Below, piece after piece: positions 7,699 through 15,179 of a stretch of 20,108 bases of DNA (position 1 is the stretch's first letter; every line of letters begins with the position of its first letter). Both the position numbers and the translations under genes were made by a program. Source of the stretch: RGIG3159 sp045640565 (GTDB lineage: Bacteria > Bacillota > Clostridia > Oscillospirales > Oscillospiraceae); the NCBI GenBank assembly GCA_045640565.1, contig JAZUFG010000019.1, positions 1-20,108 on the forward strand, read 5' to 3'. The notes below the pieces were generated by a model, which ran no database searches, had not been told where the DNA came from, and saw only the letters and a program-made list of their open reading frames with translations.

Positions 7699-8802
7699 AT
7701 GGCATACCGTAAAATCAGCTATGAAGATACCCGCAAATTCTGCATCAAAGTTTTTGAAGGTTACGGCTTCACGGAAGAGGAGAGTATCCGGATCACGGAT
7801 GTCCTTCTGGAAGCAGACCTGAACGGAACGGAATCCCACGGTATTCAGCGCCTGGTCCGCTATGATTTTGAGATCCAGTCCGGCTATGTGAAGCTGGACG
7901 CCAAGCCGGAAGTGGTTTTTGAGACTCCCGTTTCCGCGGTGATCGACGGCCATGACGCCATGGGTCAGCTTCTGGGCGTGCAGGCCATGAATATTGCCAT
8001 TGAGAAGGCAAAAAAAGTGGGTGTCGGCATGGTTTCCGTCCGTGACGGCAACCACTACGGAATTGCCGGATATTATTCCAATATGGCTGTCAAGGAGGGC
8101 CTTATCGGCATTTCCATGACGAATACGGAGTCCATCATGGTTCCCACCTTCGGCAAGGAGAGCGTTCTGGGAACGAACCCCATCGCCTTTGCCATGCCTG
8201 CGGATCCGGTTCCCTTTTCCTTTGACGCGGCAACTACCGTGGTTCCCAGAGGAAAGCTGGAGGTCTATGCCAAGCGGGGCAACGGCCTTCCGGACGGCTG
8301 GGCACTGGATGAGACCGGAAGCACCAGCACGGACAGCGACCGGGTCCTCAAGAATATTATCGGCAAGCTGGGCGGCGGCATCCTGCCCCTGGGCGGCGCA
8401 GGGGAGCTGAATTCCGGCTATAAGGGCTACGGCTTCGGCATGATCGTGGAGATCATGACGGGCATCCTTTCCGGCGGCTGCACCTCTTATCATGTCAACC
8501 GCACCCCCGGAAGGATCAATACGGCCATGTATTTCATGGCGATCGACCCTGCCGTGTTCGGGGATAAGGAAGCCATCAAGGCCCACCTCTCTGCTTTCCT
8601 GCAGGAGATCCGGGATTCGGAAAAGGCCGACGGCCAGACCAGGATCTACATTCACGGCGAGAAAGAATATGAGCACCACGCAGTTGTCCTGAAGGAAGGC
8701 ATTCCCGTGAACGAGAAGACCTACAGCGAGATGCAGAAAATTGCCGCCTTTACCGGCGCCGAGGATCTGCTCCCCCGGTATTTGGACGAAAAGGCAGAAT
8801 AA
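7699..8802 (+). CDS. Ldh2-family malate/L-lactate-type dehydrogenase
   Basis: A 367-residue NAD(P)-dependent oxidoreductase of the Ldh2 family (malate/L-lactate/ureidoglycolate dehydrogenases, including 2,3-diketo-L-gulonate reductase). Diagnostic segments are EADLNGTESHGIQRL at 38-52 (His47 in the SHG motif), DGNHYGIAGYY at 116-126 (His119), GTNPIAFAMP in the cofactor-binding region and GYKGYGFGMIVEIM towards the C-terminus. Length is normal for the family. Such enzymes reduce a 2-keto acid or oxidise a 2-hydroxy acid; in a sugar operon a keto-sugar-acid substrate is a reasonable inference but not proven. The ATG at 7699 follows AAGGAAGGAGA; the frame extends upstream over the end of the UroD-like gene but without a plausible start. 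It is the last gene of the operon. Confidence 0.9.
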   Translation: MAYRKISYEDTRKFCIKVFEGYGFTEEESIRITDVLLEADLNGTESHGIQRLVRYDFEIQSGYVKLDAKPEVVFETPVSAVIDGHDAMGQLLGVQAMNIAIEKAKKVGVGMVSVRDGNHYGIAGYYSNMAVKEGLIGISMTNTESIMVPTFGKESVLGTNPIAFAMPADPVPFSFDAATTVVPRGKLEVYAKRGNGLPDGWALDETGSTSTDSDRVLKNIIGKLGGGILPLGGAGELNSGYKGYGFGMIVEIMTGILSGGCTSYHVNRTPGRINTAMYFMAIDPAVFGDKEAIKAHLSAFLQEIRDSEKADGQTRIYIHGEKEYEHHAVVLKEGIPVNEKTYSEMQKIAAFTGAEDLLPRYLDEKAE

Positions 8803-8806
8803 GCAA

Positions 8807-8848
8807 ACCCGGGATAGAACAGTTTGATTCTATCCCGGGTGTTTTTTT
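8807..8848 (+). terminator. Strong terminator ending the sugar operon
   Basis: ACCCGGGATAGAA (8807-8819) pairs perfectly with TTCTATCCCGGGT (8828-8840), a 13-bp stem with an 8-base loop, followed by G and seven T residues (8842-8848). It sits in the short gap between converging genes. On the minus strand it is followed by TTTGCTTATT, so it may also stop alanine-racemase transcription. Confidence 0.92.
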
Positions 8849-8889
8849 GTCCGTTTTTGCCGTTTCGACAAGAAAAATCCCTAAGGCGT

Positions 8890-10038
8890 TTACCGGTAAT
8901 ATCTGGGGACCCTTTCATTGATGGCTGCGGTCACTTCCCCGCAGGTGCTCTCCCGCGCGGTTGCGATTTCCATGGCGGTTATTTCCTCGTCCCCCTGGGA
9001 GCCCAGAAGGACCACTTCCATCCCCTCTTTCGGATCGGGGAGGTCCGTGAGGTCAATCATCAGGAAGTCCATGCAGATCCTGCCCAGAATGGGGACCCGC
9101 TTTCCTCCGCAGAGGACCTCCAGGCCCTGATAGTTCCTTCGGTATCCGTCTGCATAGCCCACGGAGACGACACCCAGTCTGGTGGGGCGCTGAGCCCGGA
9201 AGGTCCTTCCGTAGCCCACGGTCTCTCCGGGGGCAATTTCCCGGATGGCAGCCACCCGGGAAGTCCAGCGAAGGGCCTGGCGGATGCCCAGCTCCTTCGC
9301 GTGCTCCAAGCTGTCACACTGTCCGTAAACCAGCATGCCGACGCGGATCATGTCGAATTTGTCCTCTTTCCGCTTCAGAGCGCCTCCGGTGGAGAGGGCG
9401 TGGGTAATTCCCGGGTCAAAGCCCGCGGCGCGGATTTTGGCAAGGACCTCCCGGAAGGAGGAAAGCTGCAGATCCGTGAAGGCGACCTCCTCCGGGTCAT
9501 CGGATTCCGGGTCCGGCAGATGGGTGTAGGTTCCCTTCACCTGCAGGCAGGAAAGGGAATAGATCTGAAGGAGCTCCTGCAGCACAGCCTCTGCCCGGTC
9601 CTCTCCCTGACGGTAGGGGAAGCCGGTCCGGTTGAAGCCGGTGTCGATTTTCAAATGGCAGTCGGCCTTGAGGCCTTCCCGGGAAAGAATTTCCTGAACC
9701 TTCTGCGCATAGGAAAGGCTGCCCAGGGAGAAGGTGAGGCCGAGGCGGGCGGCTTCGGCAATTTTCCCCTCCGGAACAGGCCCGAAGAGGAGAGTGGGCT
9801 TATCGGCCCCGGCGGCCCGGAGGCGGGCTCCCTCTTCCACAGTAGCCACGGCAAATTGGTCCGTATATGCGCTGCAGAGGGCAGCGATCCCGGAGATTCC
9901 GTGACCGTAGGCATCGGCCTTCAGAACGGAAAGAATTTTCTGCCCGGGGAAGGCTTTCCGAATGGCAGCATAGTTGTTTTGAATGGCCTCAAGAGAGATC
10001 ACCGCGGCAGTTCTTTCCGAATTCAGTATTTCGTTCAT
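8890..10038 (-). CDS. alr: Alanine racemase
   Basis: A 382-residue PLP enzyme that interconverts L- and D-alanine for peptidoglycan. The PLP-binding lysine is Lys40 in VLKADAYGHG. The second catalytic base is probably Tyr276 in GETVGYGRTF. Other family blocks are YTHLPD (171-176), VGMLVYG (233-239), VGYADGY (293-299), GRICMD (319-324) and the terminal INERVPRYYR. The segment HALSTGGAL (213-221) differs from the usual NSAA-type wording, so broader racemase specificity (for example serine) cannot be excluded. The ATG at 10038 is chosen because the family's N-terminal alignment starts here and GGGGA lies eight bases upstream; the 31-residue extension to 10131 looks non-coding. It is divergent from the N-acyl-D-amino-acid deacylase. 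Confidence 0.93.
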   Translation of the reverse strand: MNEILNSERTAAVISLEAIQNNYAAIRKAFPGQKILSVLKADAYGHGISGIAALCSAYTDQFAVATVEEGARLRAAGADKPTLLFGPVPEGKIAEAARLGLTFSLGSLSYAQKVQEILSREGLKADCHLKIDTGFNRTGFPYRQGEDRAEAVLQELLQIYSLSCLQVKGTYTHLPDPESDDPEEVAFTDLQLSSFREVLAKIRAAGFDPGITHALSTGGALKRKEDKFDMIRVGMLVYGQCDSLEHAKELGIRQALRWTSRVAAIREIAPGETVGYGRTFRAQRPTRLGVVSVGYADGYRRNYQGLEVLCGGKRVPILGRICMDFLMIDLTDLPDPKEGMEVVLLGSQGDEEITAMEIATARESTCGEVTAAINERVPRYYR

Positions 10039-10083
10039 CTTTTTGTCCCCGTGAAGCAAATGTTTTCTGATCTTGCGGATAGT

Positions 10084-10089
10084 ATTATA
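10084..10089 (-). promoter_or_regulatory. Candidate -10 box for alr
   Basis: ATTATA on the plus strand reads TATAAT on the minus strand, 46 bases before the alr start. No convincing -35 is seen at 16-18 bases; the best is TTTCAT. It is listed as a candidate only. Confidence 0.35.
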
Positions 10090-10130
10090 GCGCAGAGAGG
10101 GGAAAGATGAAAGAAGGAAATGAAAAAGCA

Positions 10131-10159
10131 TTGTATTTCCGGAATAATAGGGCTAAAAT
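10131..10159 (+). promoter_or_regulatory. Sigma-A type promoter for the deacylase gene
   Basis: TTGTAT (10131-10136), a spacer of exactly 17 bases, then TAAAAT (10154-10159). Transcription would start near 10166, leaving about 25 bases before the ATG with AAGGAG inside. It lies back to back with the alr upstream region. Confidence 0.6.
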
Positions 10160-10190
10160 AGGCGGAAGAAAAGGAAAAGGAGCGCATACT

Positions 10191-11774
10191 ATGTTTGACC
10201 TTTTATTGAAAAACGGATGGATCATCGACGGGACGGGAACTCCCGCCTTCCGGGCGGATCTGGCGGTTCAGAACGGAAAAATCGGGGCCATTGCGCCGGA
10301 GATCGACCCCGGAATGGCAAAAAAGACCCTGGATGTCAGCGGGCTCTGCGTGGCTCCCGGTTTTTTGGATATTCACTCCCATTCGGATATTACATTTACG
10401 GAAGATGACCGGGGCGAGGGCAAGCTTTTCCAGGGGGTGACCTCGGAACTGGTGGGGAACTGCGGAATCTCTCCCTTCCCCTTCCTTCCGGAGATGAAAA
10501 AGACCCTGGAGCCCGATGTGGGCGTGACGGCAAAGGGCAATTTTGCGGCCCCTTCTCTGGCTGCCTTCCTGAAAGGCGTGGAGGAGCGGGGAAATAAAAT
10601 GGGAACGAATCTCCTGCCCCTGGTGGGTCACGGGACCCTCCGGGCCGGGGTTTTGGGATATGAGGACCGCCCTGCCGAAAAGGCAGAGCGAAAGGCCATG
10701 CGCAGGCTGCTCCGGGAGGATCTGGAGACCGGCGCCTGGGGTCTTTCCCTGGGCCTGGGCTATACCCCCGGCCTTTCCGCCGATCTGGAGGAGCTTGCGG
10801 AAATGGGCCTGGAGGTGGCGGATTTTGGAGGGATCATTACCTCCCATATGCGGAATCAGCGGGAGAAGACCCCGGATTCTCTGGAGGAAATGTTTGAGAT
10901 CAACCGCCGGAGCGGGGCCCATGTCCATATCGCCCACTTCAAGGCGGTCATGCCGTCCTGCAGAGGAAAGGCGGGGGAGTGGATCCGGATTTTGGAAGAG
11001 GCAAAGGCCTCCGGCGTCCATGTGACGGCGGATGTCTATCCCTATAACGCTTCCAACTCCGAGGTGACCAATTCCTTCCCCAAGTGGGCCATTATGGGCG
11101 GAAAAGAGCGGGCTCTGGCGGCGGTCTATGGGGAAGAGCGGGAGCGGCTCCTTGCGGACCTGGCCGAGCGTTTCCCCGGGGAAGGAGAGGGGGAAAGGCT
11201 CCTCTTCGTCCATACGAATGGGGTATATCCGGAGCTGGAGGGAAAGACCCTGGAAGAGATCCGCAAAATCTGGGGTCTGTCCCGGGCAGAAGCTCTGGCA
11301 AAGATAGCTTACGATACCGACGCCCGGGCGGACTGCATCAATTTCTGCATGGATGAAGCGGATGTGGAGAAAATGCTCCGGCAGGAGGACTTTTCCATCG
11401 GTTCGGACGGCTGCTGCTTCCCCTTTGACCCGGCCCTGAATCAGGGAAAACCGCACCCGAGAAATTTCGGGACCTTCCCCCGTTTCCTCCGCCTCTGCCG
11501 GGAAAAGGCTCTCTGCTCCAAAGAGATGGCCGTGCGGAGAATCACCGGCCAGTCTGCGGATTATATCGGGCTGAAGGACCGGGGCTATCTCCGGGAAGGC
11601 CTTGCGGCGGATATCACCGTTTTTGACTGGGAAAGGATCACGGATAAAGCAAGTTATCTGAACCCCTTTGAGAAGCCGGAAGGGATCGCGTATGTCCTCA
11701 TGGACGGCAGAATTGCCCTGGAAAAAGGCGTGCAGACCGAAGCCCGCCTGGGCAAAATCCTCCTCAAAAAATAA
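10191..11774 (+). CDS. N-acyl-D-amino-acid deacylase (D-aminoacylase)
   Basis: A 527-residue zinc amidohydrolase (Amidohydro_3 type) expected to hydrolyse N-acyl-D-amino acids to free D-amino acid plus carboxylate, in the cytoplasm. Metal ligands can be read in the family's order: His62-Ser-His64 in FLDIHSHSD, Cys91 in GNCGIS (the bridging cysteine typical of D-aminoacylases), His219 in TSHMRNQ, His249 in HIAHFK and Asp406 in SIGSDG. The trailing HPRNFGTFPRFL and the small beta-sandwich ending in ADITVFDWERI are also typical. The ATG at 10191 has AAGGAG eight bases upstream and opens with the usual DLLLKNGWIIDGTG strand; the 28-residue extension from 10107 is rejected. Being divergent from alr, it suggests that released D-amino acids may be racemised for use. 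Confidence 0.9.
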   Translation: MFDLLLKNGWIIDGTGTPAFRADLAVQNGKIGAIAPEIDPGMAKKTLDVSGLCVAPGFLDIHSHSDITFTEDDRGEGKLFQGVTSELVGNCGISPFPFLPEMKKTLEPDVGVTAKGNFAAPSLAAFLKGVEERGNKMGTNLLPLVGHGTLRAGVLGYEDRPAEKAERKAMRRLLREDLETGAWGLSLGLGYTPGLSADLEELAEMGLEVADFGGIITSHMRNQREKTPDSLEEMFEINRRSGAHVHIAHFKAVMPSCRGKAGEWIRILEEAKASGVHVTADVYPYNASNSEVTNSFPKWAIMGGKERALAAVYGEERERLLADLAERFPGEGEGERLLFVHTNGVYPELEGKTLEEIRKIWGLSRAEALAKIAYDTDARADCINFCMDEADVEKMLRQEDFSIGSDGCCFPFDPALNQGKPHPRNFGTFPRFLRLCREKALCSKEMAVRRITGQSADYIGLKDRGYLREGLAADITVFDWERITDKASYLNPFEKPEGIAYVLMDGRIALEKGVQTEARLGKILLKK

Positions 11775-11784
11775 AAGCCGCCTT

Positions 11785-11850
11785 CTTGCAGCTTGCAGCT
11801 AGTGCCCAGCAGCTTTTCGCTTCCCTCGTCTCCTATCGCCTAGCAGCCCC
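11785..11850. repeat. Heptamer-type repeat tract downstream of the deacylase
   Basis: Seven-base units start 11 bases after the deacylase stop: CTTGCAG, CTTGCAG, CTAGTGC, CCAGCAG, then a less regular stretch ending CTCCTAT, CGCCTAG, CAG. A near copy of CCCTCGTCTCCTA recurs at 11952-11964. There is no coding potential. With the tract at 11938-11980 and the palindromic element between, this accounts for the gap from 11775 to 11997. Confidence 0.6.
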
Positions 11851-11852
11851 CA

Positions 11853-11925
11853 AAGCCTCCCTCTGGCAGCGCGCAGCGCAAGAGGGAGGTGCCGAGCTCA
11901 AGCGAGGCGGAGGGAGTTGACTGCC
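11853..11925 (+). repeat. Bipartite palindromic element, solitary half
   Basis: It starts AAGCCTCCC and ends GTTGACTGCC. Hairpin A pairs CCTCCCTCT (11856-11864) with AGAGGGAGG (11881-11889); the second arm region follows with GCCGAGCTC and GCGAGGC, then GGAGGGAGTTGA. A 28-base segment (11884-11911) is exactly inverted at 20063-20090 near the other end of the accessory island. Unlike the other loci, no inverted partner half follows directly. Confidence 0.8.
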
Positions 11926-11937
11926 GCCGTCCCCAAG

Positions 11938-11980
11938 CACCTAGCGCCTTTTCCCTCGTCTCCTAGCGCCTTGCAGCCCC
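11938..11980. repeat. Heptamer-type repeat tract before abiEii 3' end
   Basis: Contains CTAGCGC, then TTTTCCCTCGT, then CTCCTAG, CGCCTTG, CAGCCCC. It repeats, with small changes, the wording at 11820-11850 and ends 17 bases short of the stop codon of the leftward abiEii-like gene. Confidence 0.5.
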
Positions 11981-11997
11981 AAATCGTCTCCTTGACC

Positions 11998-12795
11998 TTA
12001 TAAAGCATGAACGAAAGAGATAATGTCTGAAACAATTTGATCAAGTGTTTCTTCTGTCCAGTTTTTTCCGGATTTTTCCAGCTTAGAAAGATATTCTTTA
12101 TCTGTAAGTATACGCTCTGTTCTGCTTACGATATCGTGGACGGACTGCTCTCTCATTTTTTTATCATCAAGAATCATCAGTCGGACGCAGGCTCTGACTT
12201 GCTCTAAGTTTACAAATTTTGCAAGATACCAAAGATCAAAAATATCTTTATATCGGGTTGATATTGTGCCAAATCTTAATAGGGAGCGCAGCTTCTCAGC
12301 ATACATCTGCTCTTTTGTATTGATAAGGAGATTTGCCCCATTCTCAAAACATGCAATATCAAAACAAAACTCTTCCTGAGCAATTTCCGCCATTTTATGA
12401 ACACCAAAATCAATTTTACTTTCAATGGAGTCCCCGGTTTCGTCTGTGATTTTAACAAAGACACGCTTGCCGTGATAATCTTGCTGTTTGAGTTCTTGAA
12501 TCTCTCGAATTTGTTTTATTTCTATTCCGGGGACACAGTTGATTTTCTCAAGAAAGCGAGCCACAGATGCGTCGTCAAGGGAATATTTAATAAAATCAAT
12601 ATCCAGATCCTGAGTGGCCCGCCGAACATTTCCGGAAATGCTTCGCATGACAACACCGCCTTTTATTGTGGCGTTTCTTGAAAGAGAAGAGCCGGCGATT
12701 CCTTTAAGAATAAGGTCTTGACATACTTTGGCCTCTGCGTTTTCGGAGGAATAGCCCTCTGCCGCAGCAGCATGAATCATTTCTTCCAGTGTCAT
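11998..12795 (-). CDS. AbiEii-type nucleotidyltransferase toxin
   Basis: A 265-residue protein of the AbiEii/AbiGii toxin family (nucleotidyltransferase, DUF1814 group). The core motif is TIKGGVVM (43-50) followed by RRATQDLDIDF (58-68), with the metal-binding pair Asp63/Asp65. The family's later motif also appears, EQMYAEKLRSLLRFG then TRYKDIFDLWYLAK. Known relatives act as the toxin of AbiE abortive phage-infection systems by modifying tRNA or using GTP; which applies here is not visible. Its ATG overlaps the AbiEi stop by one base (TAATG), so antitoxin and toxin are translationally coupled. It is clearly more AT-rich than the flanking genes, which points to horizontal acquisition. Confidence 0.88.
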   Translation of the reverse strand: MTLEEMIHAAAAEGYSSENAEAKVCQDLILKGIAGSSLSRNATIKGGVVMRSISGNVRRATQDLDIDFIKYSLDDASVARFLEKINCVPGIEIKQIREIQELKQQDYHGKRVFVKITDETGDSIESKIDFGVHKMAEIAQEEFCFDIACFENGANLLINTKEQMYAEKLRSLLRFGTISTRYKDIFDLWYLAKFVNLEQVRACVRLMILDDKKMREQSVHDIVSRTERILTDKEYLSKLEKSGKNWTEETLDQIVSDIISFVHAL

Positions 12796-13337
12796 TAAAA
12801 AACCTCCGTTTTCAAAGAGGATAAAATCATTTTGCTTTTCGGGAAGGATTCCGCATATTCTTCAATCTTCGGAATATCCAATTCATATATAAGATTGCGA
12901 TAATTGCCGAGGATTTCCTTATAATAATCATAAGGAAGACTGTTTTTATAGCGGAGAAGTTCAACAAGCATTCGTTCCCGACTGTAAACACGGAAGCTGG
13001 CATCCCGCCTCTGCATGACCTCGGCTCCCAATTCAAAAATCTCTTCCGGAACAAAAAACTGCTTTACTCTGGGATCGCGAATTCCCCGGGCGTTTTTTTT
13101 GGTTGCAAAAAAATATAAATCCGGTATGACATCCGTTAGAGAATGGTAGTAAAAGGCCGAGTTCATGGTTACAATGGCATCCGGATATTTGCAGGTGAGA
13201 ATTGCCAATTCCGATGCCCGGGGATGATCCGAATAGACACCTTTTTCCAGCTTGAAGACCGCATCTTCCTTTAATGCCTTTTGAATCTGATAATCGGACC
13301 CATAGGTTTTTAAAAGCTCCAAGTACGAGTGAAGCAT
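12795..13337 (-). CDS. AbiEi-type antitoxin / transcriptional regulator
   Basis: A 180-residue protein matching the AbiEi antitoxin family. The segment FKLEKGVYSDHPRASELAIL and then MNSAFYYHSLTDVIPD is characteristic. The N-terminal part is expected to hold a winged-helix DNA-binding region, although here it is short, and the C-terminal part the antitoxin domain. In AbiE systems the antitoxin represses its own operon by binding inverted repeats in the promoter, and such a repeat is present just upstream (13360-13388). The start at 13337 has AAGGAG eight bases upstream. It precedes the toxin in the same transcript and shares its low GC content. Confidence 0.82.
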   Translation of the reverse strand: MLHSYLELLKTYGSDYQIQKALKEDAVFKLEKGVYSDHPRASELAILTCKYPDAIVTMNSAFYYHSLTDVIPDLYFFATKKNARGIRDPRVKQFFVPEEIFELGAEVMQRRDASFRVYSRERMLVELLRYKNSLPYDYYKEILGNYRNLIYELDIPKIEEYAESFPKSKMILSSLKTEVF

Positions 13338-13359
13338 CTTCTGCTCTCCTTAATGTTAT

Positions 13360-13388
13360 TGTATGCAAAATCTGCATTTTTGCATACA
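13360..13388. promoter_or_regulatory. Probable AbiEi operator (inverted repeat)
   Basis: TGTATGCAAAA (13360-13370) is perfectly inverted as TTTTGCATACA (13378-13388) around a 7-base spacer. It covers the predicted transcription start and early leader of the abiE operon, an ideal place for autorepression, which is established for other AbiEi proteins. Confidence 0.75.
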
Positions 13389-13394
13389 TTCACC

Positions 13395-13423
13395 ATAATA
13401 CAGTTAAGGCATCTTTTTGTCAA
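13395..13423 (-). promoter_or_regulatory. Promoter of the abiE operon
   Basis: On the minus strand a perfect TTGACA (13418-13423), a 17-base spacer and TATTAT (13395-13400). Transcription would start near 13388, at the edge of the inverted repeat. This is the best consensus promoter in the window. Confidence 0.8.
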
Positions 13424-13467
13424 GAAATTTCTTCTCCCGATAAAACCCGCAGCTGCGTCCTCCTCGG

Positions 13468-13495
13468 CTCCTATCGCCTAGTAGCTAGTGCCTAG
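13468..13495. repeat. Heptamer array, four units
   Basis: Four contiguous 7-base units, CTCCTAT, CGCCTAG, TAGCTAG and TGCCTAG, are enclosed by GGCTC (13466-13470) and GAGCC (13495-13499), which can pair. It is non-coding and lies between the abiE promoter and the portal gene 3' end. Confidence 0.65.
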
Positions 13496-13513
13496 AGCCT
13501 TATTGCAGCATCT

Positions 13514-13555
13514 TCCTAATTCCTAACTCCTCATTCCTAACTCCTAACTGCTAAC
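13514..13555. repeat. Heptamer array, six units, reaching into the portal stop codon
   Basis: Six perfectly phased 7-base units: TCCTAAT, TCCTAAC, TCCTCAT, TCCTAAC, TCCTAAC and TGCTAAC. The stop codon of the leftward portal gene (13551-13553, TAG on the minus strand) lies within the last unit, so the array begins exactly where coding ends. Confidence 0.85.
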
Positions 13556-15137
13556 GCAGCTGCTCCGCTCTCAGTTCCTTGATCAAGCTTTCCTTTCCCG
13601 GGAAGTTCATCATGTTCAGGGTGAGGACGGCCTGGTCCCGCAGCTCCGGCCGGAAGATCCCCGCCCGGAAGAGGGAGATGGCCAGCTCATTCTGGGCCAG
13701 GGTGGAATAGGCGGACTTCCGCTGGGTCTCCACCCGAATGTCAAAGGAGGGGGTGCGGGAGCCCAGGCGGACCCCGAAGGCCTCCCCCTGGTCCCTGGGC
13801 AGGAGGCCCGCATTGCTGTAGTGCAGATATTCCTCCTCCCCCGCCGCCCCGGTGATGCGGAAGGCCCGGGGCACGGTATAGAACTGCCGGATCAGCTCCA
13901 GGGCCAGGTTCACGATCTTCCGGAAGGCCCGGAAGGTGCCCTGGCAGGAGTCCCGGCTCAGCTTGCCGGAGGCATCCTGCAAAGCCTGGATGGCAGAGGC
14001 GGCCATGTTCACGCTGACGGTGCCGGAGCCCGTATCCGTGGTGCCCGTGGTCTCCCGCAGCTCCTCCACGGTCTCGTTCAGAAGGGCCAGGGCCGCCCCG
14101 CTGAGGCCGTTCACCGGCACAGGGCGGATGGAATCCTCCCCCAGGTTCCCGGAGACATGGATGAGGGGCCTGCTCAGGTCCAGATACTCCTCCTCGTTCA
14201 CGGCCCCGTCCGTCCGCAGGAAATAGCGGGGCACGGTGCCCACCATGGCATTGTGGACAATGGCGGTTTTCAGAAGGTCGATCTCCGCCTGCTGGGCGCA
14301 GCAGAGGTCAATGAAGCCATAGCCGCAGGGGCTCCCCTCGATGGGAAAGAGGGGGTCCAGCACGAAGGGATAGTCCCCGTGGAGGTAATAGCCCTGCTCC
14401 CGGCAGTCCGGGTCATTCTCCGAGGCATAGAGGACCGTGCTGCCCACAAAGCGGCAGTAGTGGAGGGCTCTGCCCCGGTGATACCAGACATCCACCACCG
14501 TGACCTTCCCCTCCGTGGAGACCCGGTCATCATAGAGGAACTTTTCCGCCGTGAAGGCAGATTCCGTCTTGCCCCGGCAGACGGGATATTCCTCCTCCAG
14601 GAGCTCCCGGTCCCAGAGCTCCGTGTGGAAGAGATAGCGGCTGTCCCGCAGGTCCGTGATCCCCGGCTCCCAGAAGAGATTCAGGAGATTCACCCGGCGG
14701 ATGGCCACATCCCCCAGGCCGTGGAGGCGCTCCTTATCCCAGAAGACCTTATAGCAGCCCGTGCCGAACTTCAGCTTCTGCCAGAGGACATCCGAGAAGG
14801 TGCTCTCAAAGTCATTCTGCTCCAGGATGCAGGGGAGGATCCGGCTCAGGGCCGCGGCCTCTGCCTCGTCCCCGGGCTCCCGGGCCAGGAGGGCCGCCTC
14901 CGGCAGGGCGTCCATGCCGTCCGCGTGCTTGGAGGTGATGACATTATGGAGCCAGCCGGAACGGGCGCGATAGCTCCCGGGGGCGCCGATGGGGCCCTCC
15001 ATGGAGACATTGTGGAGCTTCCACCACTCCTCATTTTTGATCATCCGGGATTCCAGATTGGCCTTCCCGGCCTTATATTCCCGCAGGGTGGAGAGGAAGC
15101 TCTCCAGCTCCTCGGGACCGATTCTGTTTTTTGACAT
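13551..15137 (-). CDS. Phage portal protein
   Basis: A 528-residue protein with the layout of a tailed-phage portal, the dodecameric ring through which DNA enters the capsid. Recognisable parts are an N-terminal NEEWWKLHNVSMEG region, DVLWQKLKFGTGCYKVFWDK followed by IRRVNLLNLFWEPG (the common Gly-x-Gly-x-hydrophobic/Asp-Pro core), PIEGSPCGYGFIDL, and a long helical stretch AALALLNETVEELRETTGT matching the portal stem/crown. Length is normal, so it looks intact. Of two adjacent ATG codons, 15137 is preferred because AAGGAG is six bases upstream (only three from 15140). It is transcribed leftward after the terminase, as in phages, but no protease, scaffold or capsid gene follows: the next gene is abiE. 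Function in a live phage is doubtful. Confidence 0.85.
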   Translation of the reverse strand: MSKNRIGPEELESFLSTLREYKAGKANLESRMIKNEEWWKLHNVSMEGPIGAPGSYRARSGWLHNVITSKHADGMDALPEAALLAREPGDEAEAAALSRILPCILEQNDFESTFSDVLWQKLKFGTGCYKVFWDKERLHGLGDVAIRRVNLLNLFWEPGITDLRDSRYLFHTELWDRELLEEEYPVCRGKTESAFTAEKFLYDDRVSTEGKVTVVDVWYHRGRALHYCRFVGSTVLYASENDPDCREQGYYLHGDYPFVLDPLFPIEGSPCGYGFIDLCCAQQAEIDLLKTAIVHNAMVGTVPRYFLRTDGAVNEEEYLDLSRPLIHVSGNLGEDSIRPVPVNGLSGAALALLNETVEELRETTGTTDTGSGTVSVNMAASAIQALQDASGKLSRDSCQGTFRAFRKIVNLALELIRQFYTVPRAFRITGAAGEEEYLHYSNAGLLPRDQGEAFGVRLGSRTPSFDIRVETQRKSAYSTLAQNELAISLFRAGIFRPELRDQAVLTLNMMNFPGKESLIKELRAEQLR

Positions 15138-15179
15138 CATACACTCCTTGATATAAAATATAGTAAGATAGAACACCCC

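Noticed and set aside
8824..10110. Plus-strand open frame of about 430 codons opposite alanine racemase
   Set aside because: The minus strand encodes a complete racemase with all motifs; the plus frame has none and starts inside a terminator.
13468..13555. Possible CRISPR array
   Set aside because: The repeat units are 7 bases with no spacers, and there are no cas genes nearby.
13821..15134. Plus-strand open frame of about 440 codons opposite the portal gene
   Set aside because: It is a shadow of the GC-rich portal gene with no recognisable domain or ribosome site.
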